From Spinellus fusiger (taxonomy: Eukaryota; Mucoromycota; Mucoromycetes; Mucorales; Phycomycetaceae): DNA of 64,000 bases. How positions within the stretch are numbered: position 1 is the first letter of the stretch; the number at the start of each line of letters is the position of its first letter. A program made the translations under genes and the position numbers. Positions 23,111-35,519 of this stretch are shown here, piece by piece. The notes beneath the pieces are model-generated. The model worked only from the letters and a program-made list of their open reading frames with translations, was not told where the DNA came from and searched no databases. The stretch covers positions 124,001-188,000 of the forward strand of contig JALLLS010000067.1 in assembly GCA_025094145.1 (NCBI GenBank), written 5' to 3'.

Positions 23111-25758
23111 TATTCTAAATCTGTTTGAATACTCAAGCTGTTCGTAAATAGATGACCATAGCAAATACAAAAATAAAAAGTGTTACACTTTAAGCGATAA
23201 GAGAGTATATTAAACTTAACATTTCAATGTAGACTTCAAATACCCAAACCGCTGCTCTGTTATTTTAAGAAGAAACATTCCATTAACAAGTTATTATGAG
23301 CCTGCCAACCTTAGAAAAGCAATGATTTAAGGTGGCTGATGAAAGATATGCAAAGATGGATACTGTCTTTTGTAAAACACCCTGTGAGCTTCCGAGAGCT
23401 GTAGTGCCACCATTTAAAATAAAATTGTGTGCACCGGGACCACAGGATATTAATTCTTCTACGGATATTGAATAGTATACTATGATATAGCGATTACATG
23501 GTGGGGGTAGTATAACGACATCAATGAGCATTAGTAAAGTTATAATAAATTAAGATATCTACGCATTTGGTGTAAAAGTGAAAGCAAAATCATAAGAAAG
23601 AAGAGCCTATTAGACAAGAATTAAACAAAGAACTATATTAAAACTATTAGTGGTTAGCTACCTTCTATTCGTAAGGTGGTGGTTTTGTTGATTAGATATC
23701 ATGACTGCTTATAAAGCATAGAATGGCTTAATAATACTCCAAGTAAATGCTCAAACTCTGGTAATAGATAGATAGCCTAAATATTAGCTTTATTTAGCAT
23801 CATTCGTAATACTTATTCTATTATTTTTGGGATTGATAAATGTAGATTGGAATTTAGTGCGAGAATCCAGTTAGCATTTTTTTCGTAGAAAATAATCTGT
23901 CTTATCTTTTGAATCCGAATTCATATCATATTCTGTGTAAGACCCCTACTTTTATTCTTTATTTATTTAACTTTTAAAGAACATAATAAAGAGAAGCTAA
24001 AGGTATTAAACACTGTTGGATAGAGCAGCGATTGAGTTATAAGAGCCTTTAAACTCCTGCTGTTAATAATACGCTGGAGTTCATGAGTGTAAATTGGATT
24101 AGGACTATTTAAATAAAACAGGTAAGACTGATTCTGCTTCTATTTTCCAAAACAAAACAAAACAAAGCAAACAAACAAATAAGAAACAAATAAAAAGATG
24201 TACATTAGAATATTTTTTTTAAAAAAAAAAGAAACCTATGTTAATAATAAGGCCTATTATTCTTTCAATTGTTATTATAGAAGTGTCTCTATCTAAAATT
24301 TTATTGATTTTTTTAACATTTTTGATATACATTCTCTTATGTATGAACAAGAGTTTATATAACAGCAAACTAATATTGGTAAAACATGTCTAAAGTAACA
24401 CCTAAATGCTATTTTAATCAATGATGCTTATTAGAAAGTTGGCTCAATAATTCAATAGATTATATTATAGAGCACTAATTAATTCTTTTTAAAGGAAGCC
24501 AAAGACGTCAAATGTATCTATCTATACTCACAATTCCTACGAAATATAGATATACGATGCTTTTAATATTATATTGCAGGCTATTATGAAAGATGAATCG
24601 ATAATTGTATTATTTTTTTATTATCAATGTCACATTTTGTTTTGTTATGCAAAATACGCAGAAACATAAGATTTTGTCTCACACCTTACCACATGATAGG
24701 AAAGGGTCTACAATCGTAGTTTTACCGGTGATTTATTCATGGAGATGAATTCAGAATAGAATGTATGTATACACCTTTAACTATTACATTATCTACTATA
24801 TTACATCTATATTAGTTGATTTGGGCATTCTTACACCATACTTAAGCATATGTCGTCTTTTGTGTTAAGTATTGGTTTCACAATACTAAGCTTTTCAAGA
24901 TGAGACGAATTCTACATAATCTCTAATTATTATGACGGATATTACTGCTGGCTCTACTGATGATAATCAATTGTCTGACAAAGTGTTGTTTCTAAATGAT
25001 ATATTGATGTCTTTATTACTATCTGTGGCGTGATCTTCCACTCGCTCAAGCAAGTTCATGTGTACTACATTGTACAAAGAATCCATAGAAAAACACATCA
25101 TATTATAATATATACTCTGAATGGCTACTAAAATCTCTTTTCGGCATTGACTTCATTTGATACTTGTTACTTTGGTTTATATCTCACTATCTATTATAGC
25201 AGAAAGTATAAGCCAGGGGTATCCCTTATATAGTATTCTTTTGTATTAATTTACATGGAATTGAAACCCCAAACAAGTGTGAATTTCTAAAGAAAAAAAT
25301 ATCTCAATTGTATACAATTCCTCTCATTCAGTCTAGTAATGACTTGATTAATGTGAAATGAATATGATAAACATAAGGAATGAGCCAAACCACTACTGCT
25401 TTATTTCTCTCACACAAAGATATATTAATAATTTTATTTATATCGGTATGCCCGACTGCATAGTAGCTGTTTCTACTTCATTATTGCACATCATTCTGCG
25501 CTCAACCACCAACCTACATCAAGATATGATATCTAAGAGATTGATCGGTTATTTTTACACAAGAGACTAAAATGAAAGATACAGCCTCTTTGGGATCATA
25601 CTTTCATAAGGTTATAAAACGGATACTTAAATAGGCATAGACAAATATCAAAACCTTGTTCTATAACCTTGTTTTGGGGCCGCCTTTTCTCCCTCTCTTT
25701 CTCTTGATCTTCTCCCTCTTTACCTCTCTTGGACACACTGTCTTTGTCTCCCGTTGTC
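23111..25758. other. AT-rich region without recognised gene; includes promoter side of the P5 ATPase
   Basis: Scattered short ORFs on both strands are not supported by splice sites or known motifs. The last 100 bp, with a pyrimidine-rich run at 25,681-25,735, is the likely 5' leader of the ATPase gene. Nothing else could be named. Confidence 0.45.
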
Positions 25759-28700
25759 ATGCAACGCACTTGGCTGTTTCTCGCGCTTCTAGTGTGCAGT
25801 ATTTCCATTGTCAATTGCATTCCAAAGTTTCATACTGGTATAGAATTCACCCTATTTTCTCATTTATATCTATATATCTATATATCTCTATTCACATCTA
25901 TATTCACATTTCTATAGTAAACCACAGTTTCTATAACGGTACATTATGTCCAGCAGTGACAAAGTACAATGTGAAATGTCCAATACTGTGTGTACCAGAC
26001 CTATCAGCCTGTCCTTCATCAATAGGACCACAAACATGCGCTTCTGGAACCACCTTGTGTGAAGATGGTACCTGTCGTGCACAATGTTCAGGTGCAGTCA
26101 ACGTTTGTCAGTGTCCCTCACAACCAGGCATCAAACTCCGCGCATGTGCTTCTTCTCTAACAGTGAATATCGATCACTATGATCCTTCCAATGATCAAAT
26201 ACAAACGCTTTCTACTTGCTCAGCTACTCTGGGAAAGCCTAGTGGATATAATACATGGGAAACAATTTCATTGGGTGCTCAGGACAGTGCATGGAATGTA
26301 TGTGAGGCACCACCAGGTATCGATTTTCCTATTCAGTGTAAGAATGCAAACAGTAAAATTGAAGTGAAAAGAAGCATAACAACAACAACAACAACAAAAC
26401 TCACTCAATGAACTATAGCTCCTTTCGTACTATCTTATCTTGGAATCTACTTTGCTTTTTATGTTCTTCTTTTTCCTTGGATTCTTTACAAGAAAATCCG
26501 TGAAAAAGTAAGCAAAAATAAATTAAAAGAATCAGTACTAAAATTCAATTCTTAAAGCATACAATGAAGCAAGAGAAAATCCCATTGAATGAGAAATATG
26601 ATGATATAAAGACATTGGACAGTATCGAAACACCCAAGGTTGTATTGAGGGGATTCAGCAATGACTGGTTTGGAAACTTTATTGTGCTATACATGGTCAT
26701 TGTTTCCATTGCCTTTACTATATTCCTTCTTGTTCTTTCCTTGGATTATTACGGTTATGTAAGTTATTGAATAATATTGATAAAGAGATGCTAAACACCT
26801 TGTATATTTTTATGTGTATTTAGATTGATGGCATTCCATATACACTGACATATGCCTCCTATGCTCTTAATAGTAAAGCATTCTGTCTATTGTGGTTTTT
26901 AGCCACCAGCTGGTACCTTGTCATTAACATTACAAGAACTAAACTTCGCAATTACTTCCGTATTCGACAGCCACTTGAAAAAGCGAAATACGTTCAAATT
27001 GATCTGCCAAGACAAGTGGTTCAGATGCATACAAAAAATGTCAAGACATCAGAATCTCTTACAGTCATAGAACGTGTACAGATTGCAGACACTTGGATCA
27101 GAAAAGTGCTAGGCTTTGACTATATCTCAGTCACCTCTAATGTTCTCCACACGAGTCTTGAAACTCGCTACTTTGAATTCCAAAGTACTCGTTATTTATG
27201 GACAGATGAAAAGGCAAACTTTGAACCCTCTTCTATTATGCTTGGGTCAAATCCAGACACTCTTTTGAAAATGAAATCAGGATTGACGTCTAATGAAGCT
27301 GCTAAGAGACTAGAACTTATTGGTCAAAATTTTATTGCTGTTCATGTTCCAAGCTTTGCAGTTGCTATTTGGGAAGAGTTAGTTGATTTCTTTTTTGTTG
27401 TTGTTGATCCATGAACTGTCATGTTCGAAGAAGAGGCTTGCTCATTCACACTCTTTTTCTTTTCTTTTTTCTTTTTTAGGCTTACAGGATTCTTTTATCT
27501 TTATCAGATTATGATTCTTTGGTGTTACTTTTATCTGGCCTACTGGCAGATTGGTATTTCTGATACACTGATTATTCTGTTGGCTGGTATCATCAAAGTC
27601 ATTGTTCGTTTGCGCTCAGAATACCGTGTCAAATCCATGGCTGAGCATGTCACCACCTGTAAAGTGTTAAGAGACCAGATATGGAAAGAAGAATCTACTG
27701 CCAACCTAATCCCTGGAGATGTGATTGAAATTAATGCACCTGATGTTGTTCCTGTTGATGCTGTTATTATTCAAGGAGACATTGTAGTAGACGAGAGTTC
27801 ATTGACTGGAGAACCCTTGCCTATCAGAAAGTTCCCATTGAGAAACGACGGACAACTCTATGACAGATCTATGGGTGGTAAAATTCATACCTTGTTTGCA
27901 GGAACAACTGTTCGCCAGTCAAGCCCACAGTCATGGGCCCTTGTATTGGAAACAAGAACCAACACAGACAAGGGAAAACTAGTTCAAAAGATTCTTTATC
28001 CCCAAGAAGTGTCTTTTGTCTTTACTGAACAGCTTAAGCTTGTGTTTGTTATTTTGATCTGCTATGCTCTTTTCTTGCTGGCCATTGGTTCATGGTGGTT
28101 AGGTGGAAAAGGCATGACAGCCTGGTTCTATGGTACTATCTGTGCTGCTCAAGTAATGAATCCTCTTTTGCCTGGTAAGAGAAAAAAAAAGGAAAACAAC
28201 GAGGCCCTCTTTTCTAATCTTTAGTGGCTCTTCTTTCTAGCCATGTTGGTTGTTGGTCAATCTGTGGCAGCAGGAAGACTCAAGGCAAAGGGTGTTTACT
28301 GTGTAGATCTTCCTCGTATTTTAGTGGCAGGAAAAACTCAAGTCTTTTGCTTTGATAAGACTGGAACATTAACAAAAGAAGGATTAGAATACTATGGTGC
28401 TTATCCTTCTATGGCTCTACATGAAGGATCGGTTAACATCACATCTTTTGGTGAATTAAAGCATGAGTACAGCCAACTCAATGGCTCAGATAGTGAACGA
28501 TTGATACAAATGGGCATGGCTTCTTGTCACTCTGTCACTACACTAGGATCAGAATACATCGGTAATCCTGTCGATAGTGTTATGTTTCAGATCACAGGTG
28601 CCAAACTTTCGGTGGATGGAACTACAGATACCATTCTTCCCCAAGCTGAAACCCCCAACCATGTACCTTCTCGATTAGAAGTAGTCCAGCGCTTTGAATT

Positions 28701-30460
28701 CCAACATTCACGAGCCTCCATGTCCGTGGCCGTACGAGACACCAACACAAACCATATTCACATCTTTTGCAAGGGTTCTTTTGAGCATATCCATGATATT
28801 AGTACCTCTGCCTCTGTCCCCTCTGATTTTGACATTGTCACTGCTAAAATGGCACGAGAGGGCTGTTATGTACTTGGTCTGGCCCACCGTGATCTAGGTC
28901 CTGATATTGACAGTAATACCGTACGCAGCTGGACCAGAGATACCCTTGAATCTAATCTTGATTTCCTTGGTCTGATCCTCTTTAAAAACCTACTGAAGGA
29001 AGATACCGCAGATGCTATTGCTCAACTCAAGGAAGGAGACACTCGTGTCGTCATGATTACAGGAGACAATGCTTTGACGGGTATCTCTGTGGGTCAGGCG
29101 TGTGGACTTGTGCCTGCTAGTGTTGAGATCATCCTTGGTGATGTTGAAGGTTCAGAAAGCAAAGAAAAAGCAAATGTTGTGTGGAGAGACCTAGAAGGAA
29201 AGGGTCCTATTGACATTGTCAGTGCTTTGGCAGATCCATCAAGATCTATAGAACTGGCAGTAACAGGCAAGGCTTTCCATGCCCTGGTCTTGGATGACTC
29301 GATGAGAGATTACTTGTTTGATACACGCATTTTTGCTCGTATGACACCTGTCGACAAGATGACTTGTGTAGAGCTCTTCATGGAGCGTGCTATCACTGCT
29401 ATGTGTGGTGATGGTGGCAATGACTGTGGTGCTTTAAGAGCTGCTCATGTTGGTATTGCCATGTCAGAGGCAGAGGCTTCTGTTGTGAGTCCTTTCAGTA
29501 CACCCAAACGATCTGTTCAATCCTGCGTTGATTTGTTGATTGAAGGCCGAGCTGCTTTGGCTACTTCTTTTGCCAGTTACAAATACTTGATCATGTACGG
29601 TGAGACCATGGCTACTGTCAAGTTCTTCACCTTTTATTACACAATGTCTTTCTCTGAATGGAACTTTATTCTTGTCGATGCTTTTATTACCGTCTTCTGT
29701 TCGATTGCTGTTACTCAGGCAGGACCAGCAAAGAGACTAGCTCCCTCTCGTCCCACTGCACGTATTCTTGGCCCTCAAGTCCTGTTCTCAGTCATTGGTC
29801 AATTGGTCATCAACGCTTTATTCTTAGTCTGTTCGTTTATATGGCTTTACCAACAAGACGGATTCTTCCGTTGCTTTGAATGGGATTCGCGTGCTATTGA
29901 TCCTTCTATGTGGTGGCTGATGGGTGATAGTTTTGAGGCCTCTGTAGTGACCTTTGTAACTCTCTTCCAGTTTGTCAATGCTGCTATTATTTTCAACTAT
30001 GGTGGTATTTTTAGACGTGCATGGTACCGCAACTATTTCCTGGCCTTTGTCTGTGCTGTCTTTATCATTATTGTGAGCTATTGGGAGCTGGCCGGTATGT
30101 TTTTCTTTTCTTATTTCTACTTTGTAGTCGACCCTATTCCTATAAACAAAAGAGATTATTTACTAAATGTGTTGTATGAACATAGATCCCAACTCATTTG
30201 GCTGTCTTGTAAGATTGAATTGTGGTGATCCAGATGTATTAGTCTCTCTGGGCTACCCCCGTCCCGACTATTATATACAGCCCTACATTAATCCTCTCAG
30301 ACATAACGTACTTCCTAAAGACTTCCGTTACAAACTATGGGCCTATTCTATTGGTAACATGTTGCTGACAAATGCATGGGAGTTTTTTGTTGTTATGGGA
30401 CCTGTCCGTAACTGGCTTCGACGCAAAACTCCCCTTCAACGCCTAAAAGTCAAAGTTTAA
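25759..30460 (+). CDS. P5-type cation-transporting ATPase with secreted-type Cys-rich N-terminus, 8 exons, 1393 aa
   Basis: A P-type ATPase of the P5 (Ypk9/ATP13A-like) group, an endomembrane pump. Exons are 25759-25837, 25918-26352, 26419-26507, 26558-26758, 26824-27377, 27480-28174, 28241-30094 and 30186-30460, totalling 4182 nt in frame. A signal peptide (MQRTWLFLALLVCSISIVNC) leads a Cys-rich domain of about 140 residues, unusual for P5 pumps, before the first membrane helix at about 173-195. The actuator TGE is at 562-564, the phosphorylated DKTGTLT at 723-729 (Asp723) and the GDGGND hinge motif at 1074-1079. The M4 motif, PPALP in P5B and PPELP in P5A, reads NPLLP (680-684) across an intron. 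Size and C-terminal helices fit P5B best, but the M4 change makes the subclass uncertain. Intron 2 holds an in-frame TGA. Confidence 0.9.
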
Positions 30461-30968
30461 GTTACTGTGGTTTAGAACACATTTTTTTTTCTTTGTTATT
30501 ATTTCTTTTCTTTTTTCTTTTGCTTTTATATTTCCTTCTCATTTATTAACTATAATTTATATATCAACTATTTGCCCTTTGATAGAAAATAGAATAAAAA
30601 GAAAAAGTGCCTTTCTTTAACTCATTGGATCTGACTGAGCTTTTTTAAAATAGGAATTAGTGATAATGATAATAGATTACTTTTTCTCCTTTTATAGAGA
30701 ACAAACATTGTTAGGCCACCTTTTAATCTTTTTTCTTCTTCTTTCTATCTTGCTCAATCGCTTTCTTTATGGAATATTCCATTGAATCTCACCATCTTAT
30801 ATTTAACGTTGACTGTTTCTAACTCAAGATAAAGTGGCCTGTCATATAGCTCCATCAAATAAACTTAAGTGGTATGATCTTACTCTATCTCCGACACAAG
30901 CCTACTCTCCCACACTCGAGTAAAGAATACACGCTCGTCTTATTTCTCTACCTATCTATTACCTTTTT
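30461..30968. other. Intergenic region P5 ATPase / LDH
   Basis: T-rich sequence, presumably the ATPase 3' end and LDH promoter. It contains the ACTCGAGTAAAG motif (listed separately). No gene. Confidence 0.5.
30914..30925 (+). promoter_or_regulatory. Palindrome-plus-TAAAG motif 44 bp upstream of the LDH start
   Basis: ACTCGAGTAAAG followed by AATAC, positioned where a core-promoter or upstream binding site could be. It is identical in 12 bases to the site at 11,794 and similar to 50,239. Function inferred from position only. Confidence 0.3.
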
Positions 30969-31942
30969 ATGTTGAATCAGTCAAATATTGCAATTGTTGG
31001 TTCTGGATCTGTTGGGGCTTCTATTGCCTATGCCCTCATGTTAAAAGAAGTAACCTCCGAAATCATTATGGTTGATACTCTCCAGGATTTAGCCAAAGGA
31101 CAAGCACTGGATCTAGGGGATGCGGGTCTTGTCTGCTCTACCAAGGTCCATAGAGGAACCCATAAAGAAGCCAGCCAAGCCGACATCATTATCATTACTG
31201 CTGGTGTAAAACAAAAGGAGGAAGAAAGCCGTACTGATTTGATTGATCGTAACTACAAAATTCTTCAGACCATTCTTGGGGAAATGCAGCCTATTCGTAT
31301 AGATGCCATTCTCCTCCTTGTCTCAAACCCAGTCGATGTGTTGACTGCCATTGCCCAGAAATTGTCGGGTCTGCCTCCACACCAAGTCATAGGCTCGGGT
31401 ACTTTTCTAGACTCTTGTCGTCTTCGTATCTACATAGCAGATACTCTTCATGTAAGCACCAGAGTCAATGGAGTCAATGGAGTCAATGGAATAGGTTGCT
31501 GACTATGTATTAGGTCAATTCTTCTGCTGTCCATGTCTATGTGCTGGGTGAACATGGAAACTCACAAATGATTGCATGGAGTGCTGCTACTGTGGGAGGA
31601 AAACCTCTTTTGTCTTTTCCTGAGATCAAGACATTGGACAAGGATGATGTTTATGAAACAATCATGAACAAAGCCATGGAGATCATTCGACTCAAAGGAT
31701 CCACCCACTATGGCATTGGGGCTTGTGCTGCTGATTTGTGTAGTTCTATTCTACAGAATAAGCTTGATATTCGTCCTGTTTCGGTGTATGTTGACAAGTA
31801 CGATACTGTTATTTCAATGCCATCAAAGCTCGGGAGGAATGGCATTGAGGCTGTCTATGATATTCCACTATCTGAAAAAGAAGAGAGCCAACTCTTGAAA
31901 AGTGTTAAAGTCATGAAATCCATGATAAATAGTATTAAATAA
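30969..31942 (+). CDS. L-lactate dehydrogenase (NAD-dependent), 2 exons, 303 aa
   Basis: It reduces pyruvate to L-lactate with NADH in the cytosol, the fermentative enzyme known from Rhizopus. Exons 30969-31451 and 31514-31942 give 303 residues (Rhizopus LdhA, as recalled, about 320, with a longer C-tail). The Rossmann loop is GSGSVG (11-16), with Asp36 closing beta-2 for NAD. Substrate-loop Gln82 in AGVKQK marks lactate rather than malate dehydrogenase. Arg88 and Arg94 (SRTDLIDRN) follow, then SNPVD, GSGTFLDSCRLR, and the active-site motif GEHGNS with His175. The intron contains three copies of a 9-bp repeat. Which Rhizopus-type paralogue it matches cannot be told. Confidence 0.93.
31462..31488. 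repeat. Three 9-bp tandem units in the LDH intron
   Basis: GAGTCAATG repeated three times inside the 62-nt LDH intron (31452-31513). The intron must lose this stretch, otherwise translation stops at a TGA just after it. Confidence 0.9.
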
Positions 31943-32317
31943 TAAAAAGATGCTTACTATGATTTATTTATTCTTTAATGTGTATATATATAAATATATA
32001 TAGTCTATAAGCATTATTATCCATTTCTATTACAAACAGTCATAAAGAAGAAAAAGATAACCATGCCATACTCTTGTAGAATCACTCTTATAGCAAGTAT
32101 TCAATAACAGAATCCACACTACAGAAACTATAGCCTATAAAGAACAGGCAAAAGAAGAGAAGAGTGACTTTGAATCACAAATATGATGTAAGAGCCTCTG
32201 ATAGTGAAATACGAGAGGCATCAAAAAATAGCCTGAGATCAGAATCTCTTACTCTTAGCTTTATATTTCAATCTCAGTAGGGCAGCAAGCTTTACTTGTT
32301 CTTCTATTCTATCCTCC
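31943..32317. other. Intergenic region LDH / hypothetical gene
   Basis: AT-rich, with a TATATA stretch near 31,983. No gene or repeat is recognised. Confidence 0.45.
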
Positions 32318-33895
32318 ATGAGTTCAGTTTCATCGCATGAAAGCAGTGAGAAAGACGGGTTCTTCCAGCGTAGTTTCCCCGAGGGACTAGTGTCTCGGTA
32401 TGCGTACTTGCGCAAGACTGACTTGTTGGACACACTCGACAATAGCAGCAGACCACGAGATACCGATACTTGGAGTGTGGCTGCCACTGTAGATGACCAA
32501 GAGTCTATTATGAGTGGTCATGGCGGTAATGCAAGTATTACCAGCAGTATTAGCAGAATTACAGCAGAAGGTAAAGACATTGACGACGACCGTTCTACGC
32601 TGGATGGCAGTATGCAGCATGGTGTTTCTACAGGCAATGATCACACTATGGCAGAGAATCCAGACATAAGATTTGAAGCCCTTCGTGATCTCGATATGCC
32701 CTCCAGCTTCCATGATGCAGGCAGCATGATTACAGGGGACGATGAAGAAAAGTACCCCCGTTCTGTGGCTGCAGAGTTTGGCGATGATGGCACCCGGTCT
32801 GCCACCGGAGACTTCAGTCAGATTGACAGTAGTGATGAAGAGGATCGGACAGCCGACTCTGGCTACCAGGACAATGGACAGCCTCCTGTTGCTGTGAATG
32901 ATGATATCTCTGCTCCACCCCAGCCTCAGCCTAGTTTTGCTTCTGCTACAAAACCTTATGCAGTACTAATAGAAGAAAACGAAATATTGAGAGAGAGACT
33001 CCGGAATCTGGAAAGAAGCCAAAAACAACAAGTGGAGATCATCTCCAACCTGCGAACACTCACGGCCTGTGATGAAGAAGTCTATGGGAGAGCTCTTCAC
33101 ATGTCACATGCAACAACTGAAGAGCAGAACCGAATAGGCAGGGAGACTGCAGGTATTTATATTCCAGGCATATCAGCTTTTCCTGAGGCTACAGACTACT
33201 CGGACCAAAGAAACGGCTATTTGGACATGGAGCACAGCATACAGCCTCTTCCCCCACCCCACATTGTGAATGCCCGCACTCTGACACAGAGACTGGCTCA
33301 ATTGGCAGAATGGCTTACTCGCTTTGTTCAAGATGCCGTGGACCAGGACAAACGCATTACTCTTGAGCAGTCTCTCTTTACATCTATCATTGAGTCTTAT
33401 CTTAGCTCGCTACCTTTTGGTACTGAGAGACAAGAACTACTCAACACAGCTTATTCAGATCAGATACGTCGATTCCAAAGTACATTAGGCTCTAATTTCT
33501 CAAAGTGGTATCGCCGTCAGACAGTCCAGTCTCTCTCACTGAACCCTGCTACTAAAGAATATTTGGAGGAGATGCGTATAAAGATGACAACACGCCTGCA
33601 AGAACTTCTAGCTAGTATGATCAACACAAAAGATCAAGACGATCTTATTCCTGATAGACAGCTTTGGGATGATATTCTTGATTTGTGTACTGTTTTGTCT
33701 CTAGAAATCCATAGAGGAGATGCAGATGTGACTCCAAAACCCATTGCAGCCGGCAGCAAGTATGACGAGGAGATCATGGCAGTTGTAGGAGACAGTACAG
33801 CAGATAAAAACAAAACCGTCCAGCTTGTCGTTAGTCCTCTTTTTATTGATGAAGATGAGGTAGTGCTCTTGCCAGCACGTGTATTATTGGAATAG
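32318..33895 (+). CDS. Acidic coiled-coil protein of unknown function, single exon, 525 aa
   Basis: One open frame from ATG 32,318 to TAG 33,893. I do not recognise the family. Residues 1-210 are low-complexity, rich in Ser, Asp and Gly, and probably disordered, with several SD/DEE clusters that look like acidic phosphorylation sites. Residues about 215-247 form a clear heptad-like coiled coil. Residues about 310-450 are predicted helical and soluble, with a 'LTQRLAQLAEWLTRFVQDAV' segment that looks like a folded helical domain. There are no membrane segments or signal peptide. Its GC content and codon use resemble the neighbouring genes, unlike the transposon relics. The lack of introns in a 1.6-kb gene is notable here. 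A scaffold or cytoskeletal/spindle-pole role is possible but only a guess. Confidence 0.8.
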   Translation: MSSVSSHESSEKDGFFQRSFPEGLVSRYAYLRKTDLLDTLDNSSRPRDTDTWSVAATVDDQESIMSGHGGNASITSSISRITAEGKDIDDDRSTLDGSMQHGVSTGNDHTMAENPDIRFEALRDLDMPSSFHDAGSMITGDDEEKYPRSVAAEFGDDGTRSATGDFSQIDSSDEEDRTADSGYQDNGQPPVAVNDDISAPPQPQPSFASATKPYAVLIEENEILRERLRNLERSQKQQVEIISNLRTLTACDEEVYGRALHMSHATTEEQNRIGRETAGIYIPGISAFPEATDYSDQRNGYLDMEHSIQPLPPPHIVNARTLTQRLAQLAEWLTRFVQDAVDQDKRITLEQSLFTSIIESYLSSLPFGTERQELLNTAYSDQIRRFQSTLGSNFSKWYRRQTVQSLSLNPATKEYLEEMRIKMTTRLQELLASMINTKDQDDLIPDRQLWDDILDLCTVLSLEIHRGDADVTPKPIAAGSKYDEEIMAVVGDSTADKNKTVQLVVSPLFIDEDEVVLLPARVLLE

Positions 33896-33996
33896 TTTAA
33901 TGTGCAGGCCTGAAAAGATAATAACTAAATAAACAGATAAATAAATATAAAATATAAAAGAAAGTATCTCAATTCAAAATAATCCAAACAGGAAAT

Positions 33997-35019
33997 ATGG
34001 CAGATGGTGAGGATTCCCCTGAGGGTACCATCTCCTCTTTTGCTGCCTTGCTCTCCTTTCCGTCCAAGTCAATATCATCTCACAGCCTGAGTTATACTTT
34101 TATAGACTTGTTATTTATCAAGGAACCTTTTCTTCTTCTCTCTCTCTCTCTCTATTGCTTGTATTGGCTTGCAATGGCCGTTTTATCAGGACTTGTCATT
34201 GTCAGTCGACGGTGGCGCCCGCCTCTATTGCAAGTCATCAGCCATGAACATCACAGAGGCCTATTAGGACTTGTATGGAATCAGATATTCAGCTGTCATT
34301 TTAGTGACCCTACTCACTTATCCATCTACTCTAGGTGCCTAAAGATCTATTTGATTCTCGAGTTGTTCATCTTTCTCAGTTTGTAAAATCCTCATGTCCT
34401 TCTGTACATTCAGAATATTATATTTATATATTTACTGTTACTTGTGTCTTGTGTTCTGCTGCCTTTTCACTTGCTGCACGCTCTGTTGGTATATCAATGT
34501 GGTATCCCCTCCTACTTCTGTTAATCCCAGCTGGACTTAATTTATGGGTGAATCATCATCGATCAAGACTTGTAGATCAAATCAAGGATGTAAGTTAATG
34601 TCTTTATTTTCTGGTTTATATAGTTTGTCTTTATTCTTTTCCAATGTCATTCATACATGTCTTAGTTTGAATTCAATCTTAAGAAAACACTCAAAGAGTT
34701 TACAAAAACAGATATAGCTGTACACAGAATTAAATGGGGTGCAAGGCGTTTGAAGGACAGTGATCAAATTAAGCCTTCCCATAAGGTTGGGCTCTTTTGT
34801 CTCTTGGTTGAGATCATTAGCATCGAAGAAGGAGAGGAGCCTGAGAATCTACCACCTTATCAGACAAGCATCAGTTTTGAAAACTTACGCACGATGCCAA
34901 ACACTCTACCACCAAGCTATTCAGAAGTGGCATTGATGCCTACTGCAGTATGTCGTCCATCCTCCGTTGTTATACCTTTTAATTCTTCCGTCAACAACAG
35001 ACCTCCTACATTACTATAA
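33997..35019 (+). CDS. Membrane protein with C-terminal LPxY/PPxY motifs, 3 exons, 294 aa
   Basis: Exons 33997-34272, 34335-34589 and 34666-35019 join in phase 0 (885 nt). I recognise no named family. Three hydrophobic segments at about 45-70, 120-139 and 147-163 are likely membrane helices. The C-terminal 130 residues are basic then acidic and carry two candidate WW-domain ligands, LPPY (239-242) and PPSY (259-262). Proteins with this layout include Rsp5/Nedd4 adaptors that recruit the ubiquitin ligase to membranes; that role is an inference from the motifs alone. It lies 101 bp downstream of the coiled-coil gene in the same direction. Both introns have standard GT-AG ends. Confidence 0.75.
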
Positions 35020-35519
35020 TTGTGTAGACCAGAGCCAACAACAGTACTATTAACGAATAATCACACTCATTCCTACAGACCAGTTGTGTCTACTATATTG
35101 CCTAATCCTCCTGCATCTTATCTATAAGATTTAATCGAGTCAAACTATGAAAAAGCAACATTAATCAACCATTTATACAACACTATTTTCGATGAACTAA
35201 GAGGCTTTGTCTATTTATTAACAGTCTTCTAATGTTCTTTTTTTATTTTATTTTTATAAACTAGTTATTAATGCCTTGTATTAAAAAAAATCGCTTACAC
35301 CTATATCCTCAGGGTAGTGCAGCACTACACCCTAAGATTTTGTCTTTATATCAATACACTTTCTACTTTAAAATTAGATGATTAAAAAGTTGAGTTAAAC
35401 GATTTAAAAATTAAGATTTGATCATTGTGAACATTTTATAGACACTGTCCATAGTGAAACTAGACATTAGAATCTGATGAACACGACAAGATCCAGCAAA
35501 CACACTTTATTGCTTTTTA
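35020..35519. other. Intergenic region, no gene recognised
   Basis: AT-rich region between the membrane-protein gene and the start of the transposon cluster. No feature found. Confidence 0.45.

Noticed and set aside
23283..23531. 82-codon minus ORF, thought to be a retroelement fragment
   Set aside because: No motif could be matched on either strand.
26401..26418. In-frame TGA in the P5 ATPase as a sign of a pseudogene
   Set aside because: A 66-nt GT-AG intron (26,353-26,418) removes it and joins the Cys-rich domain to the first helix in frame.
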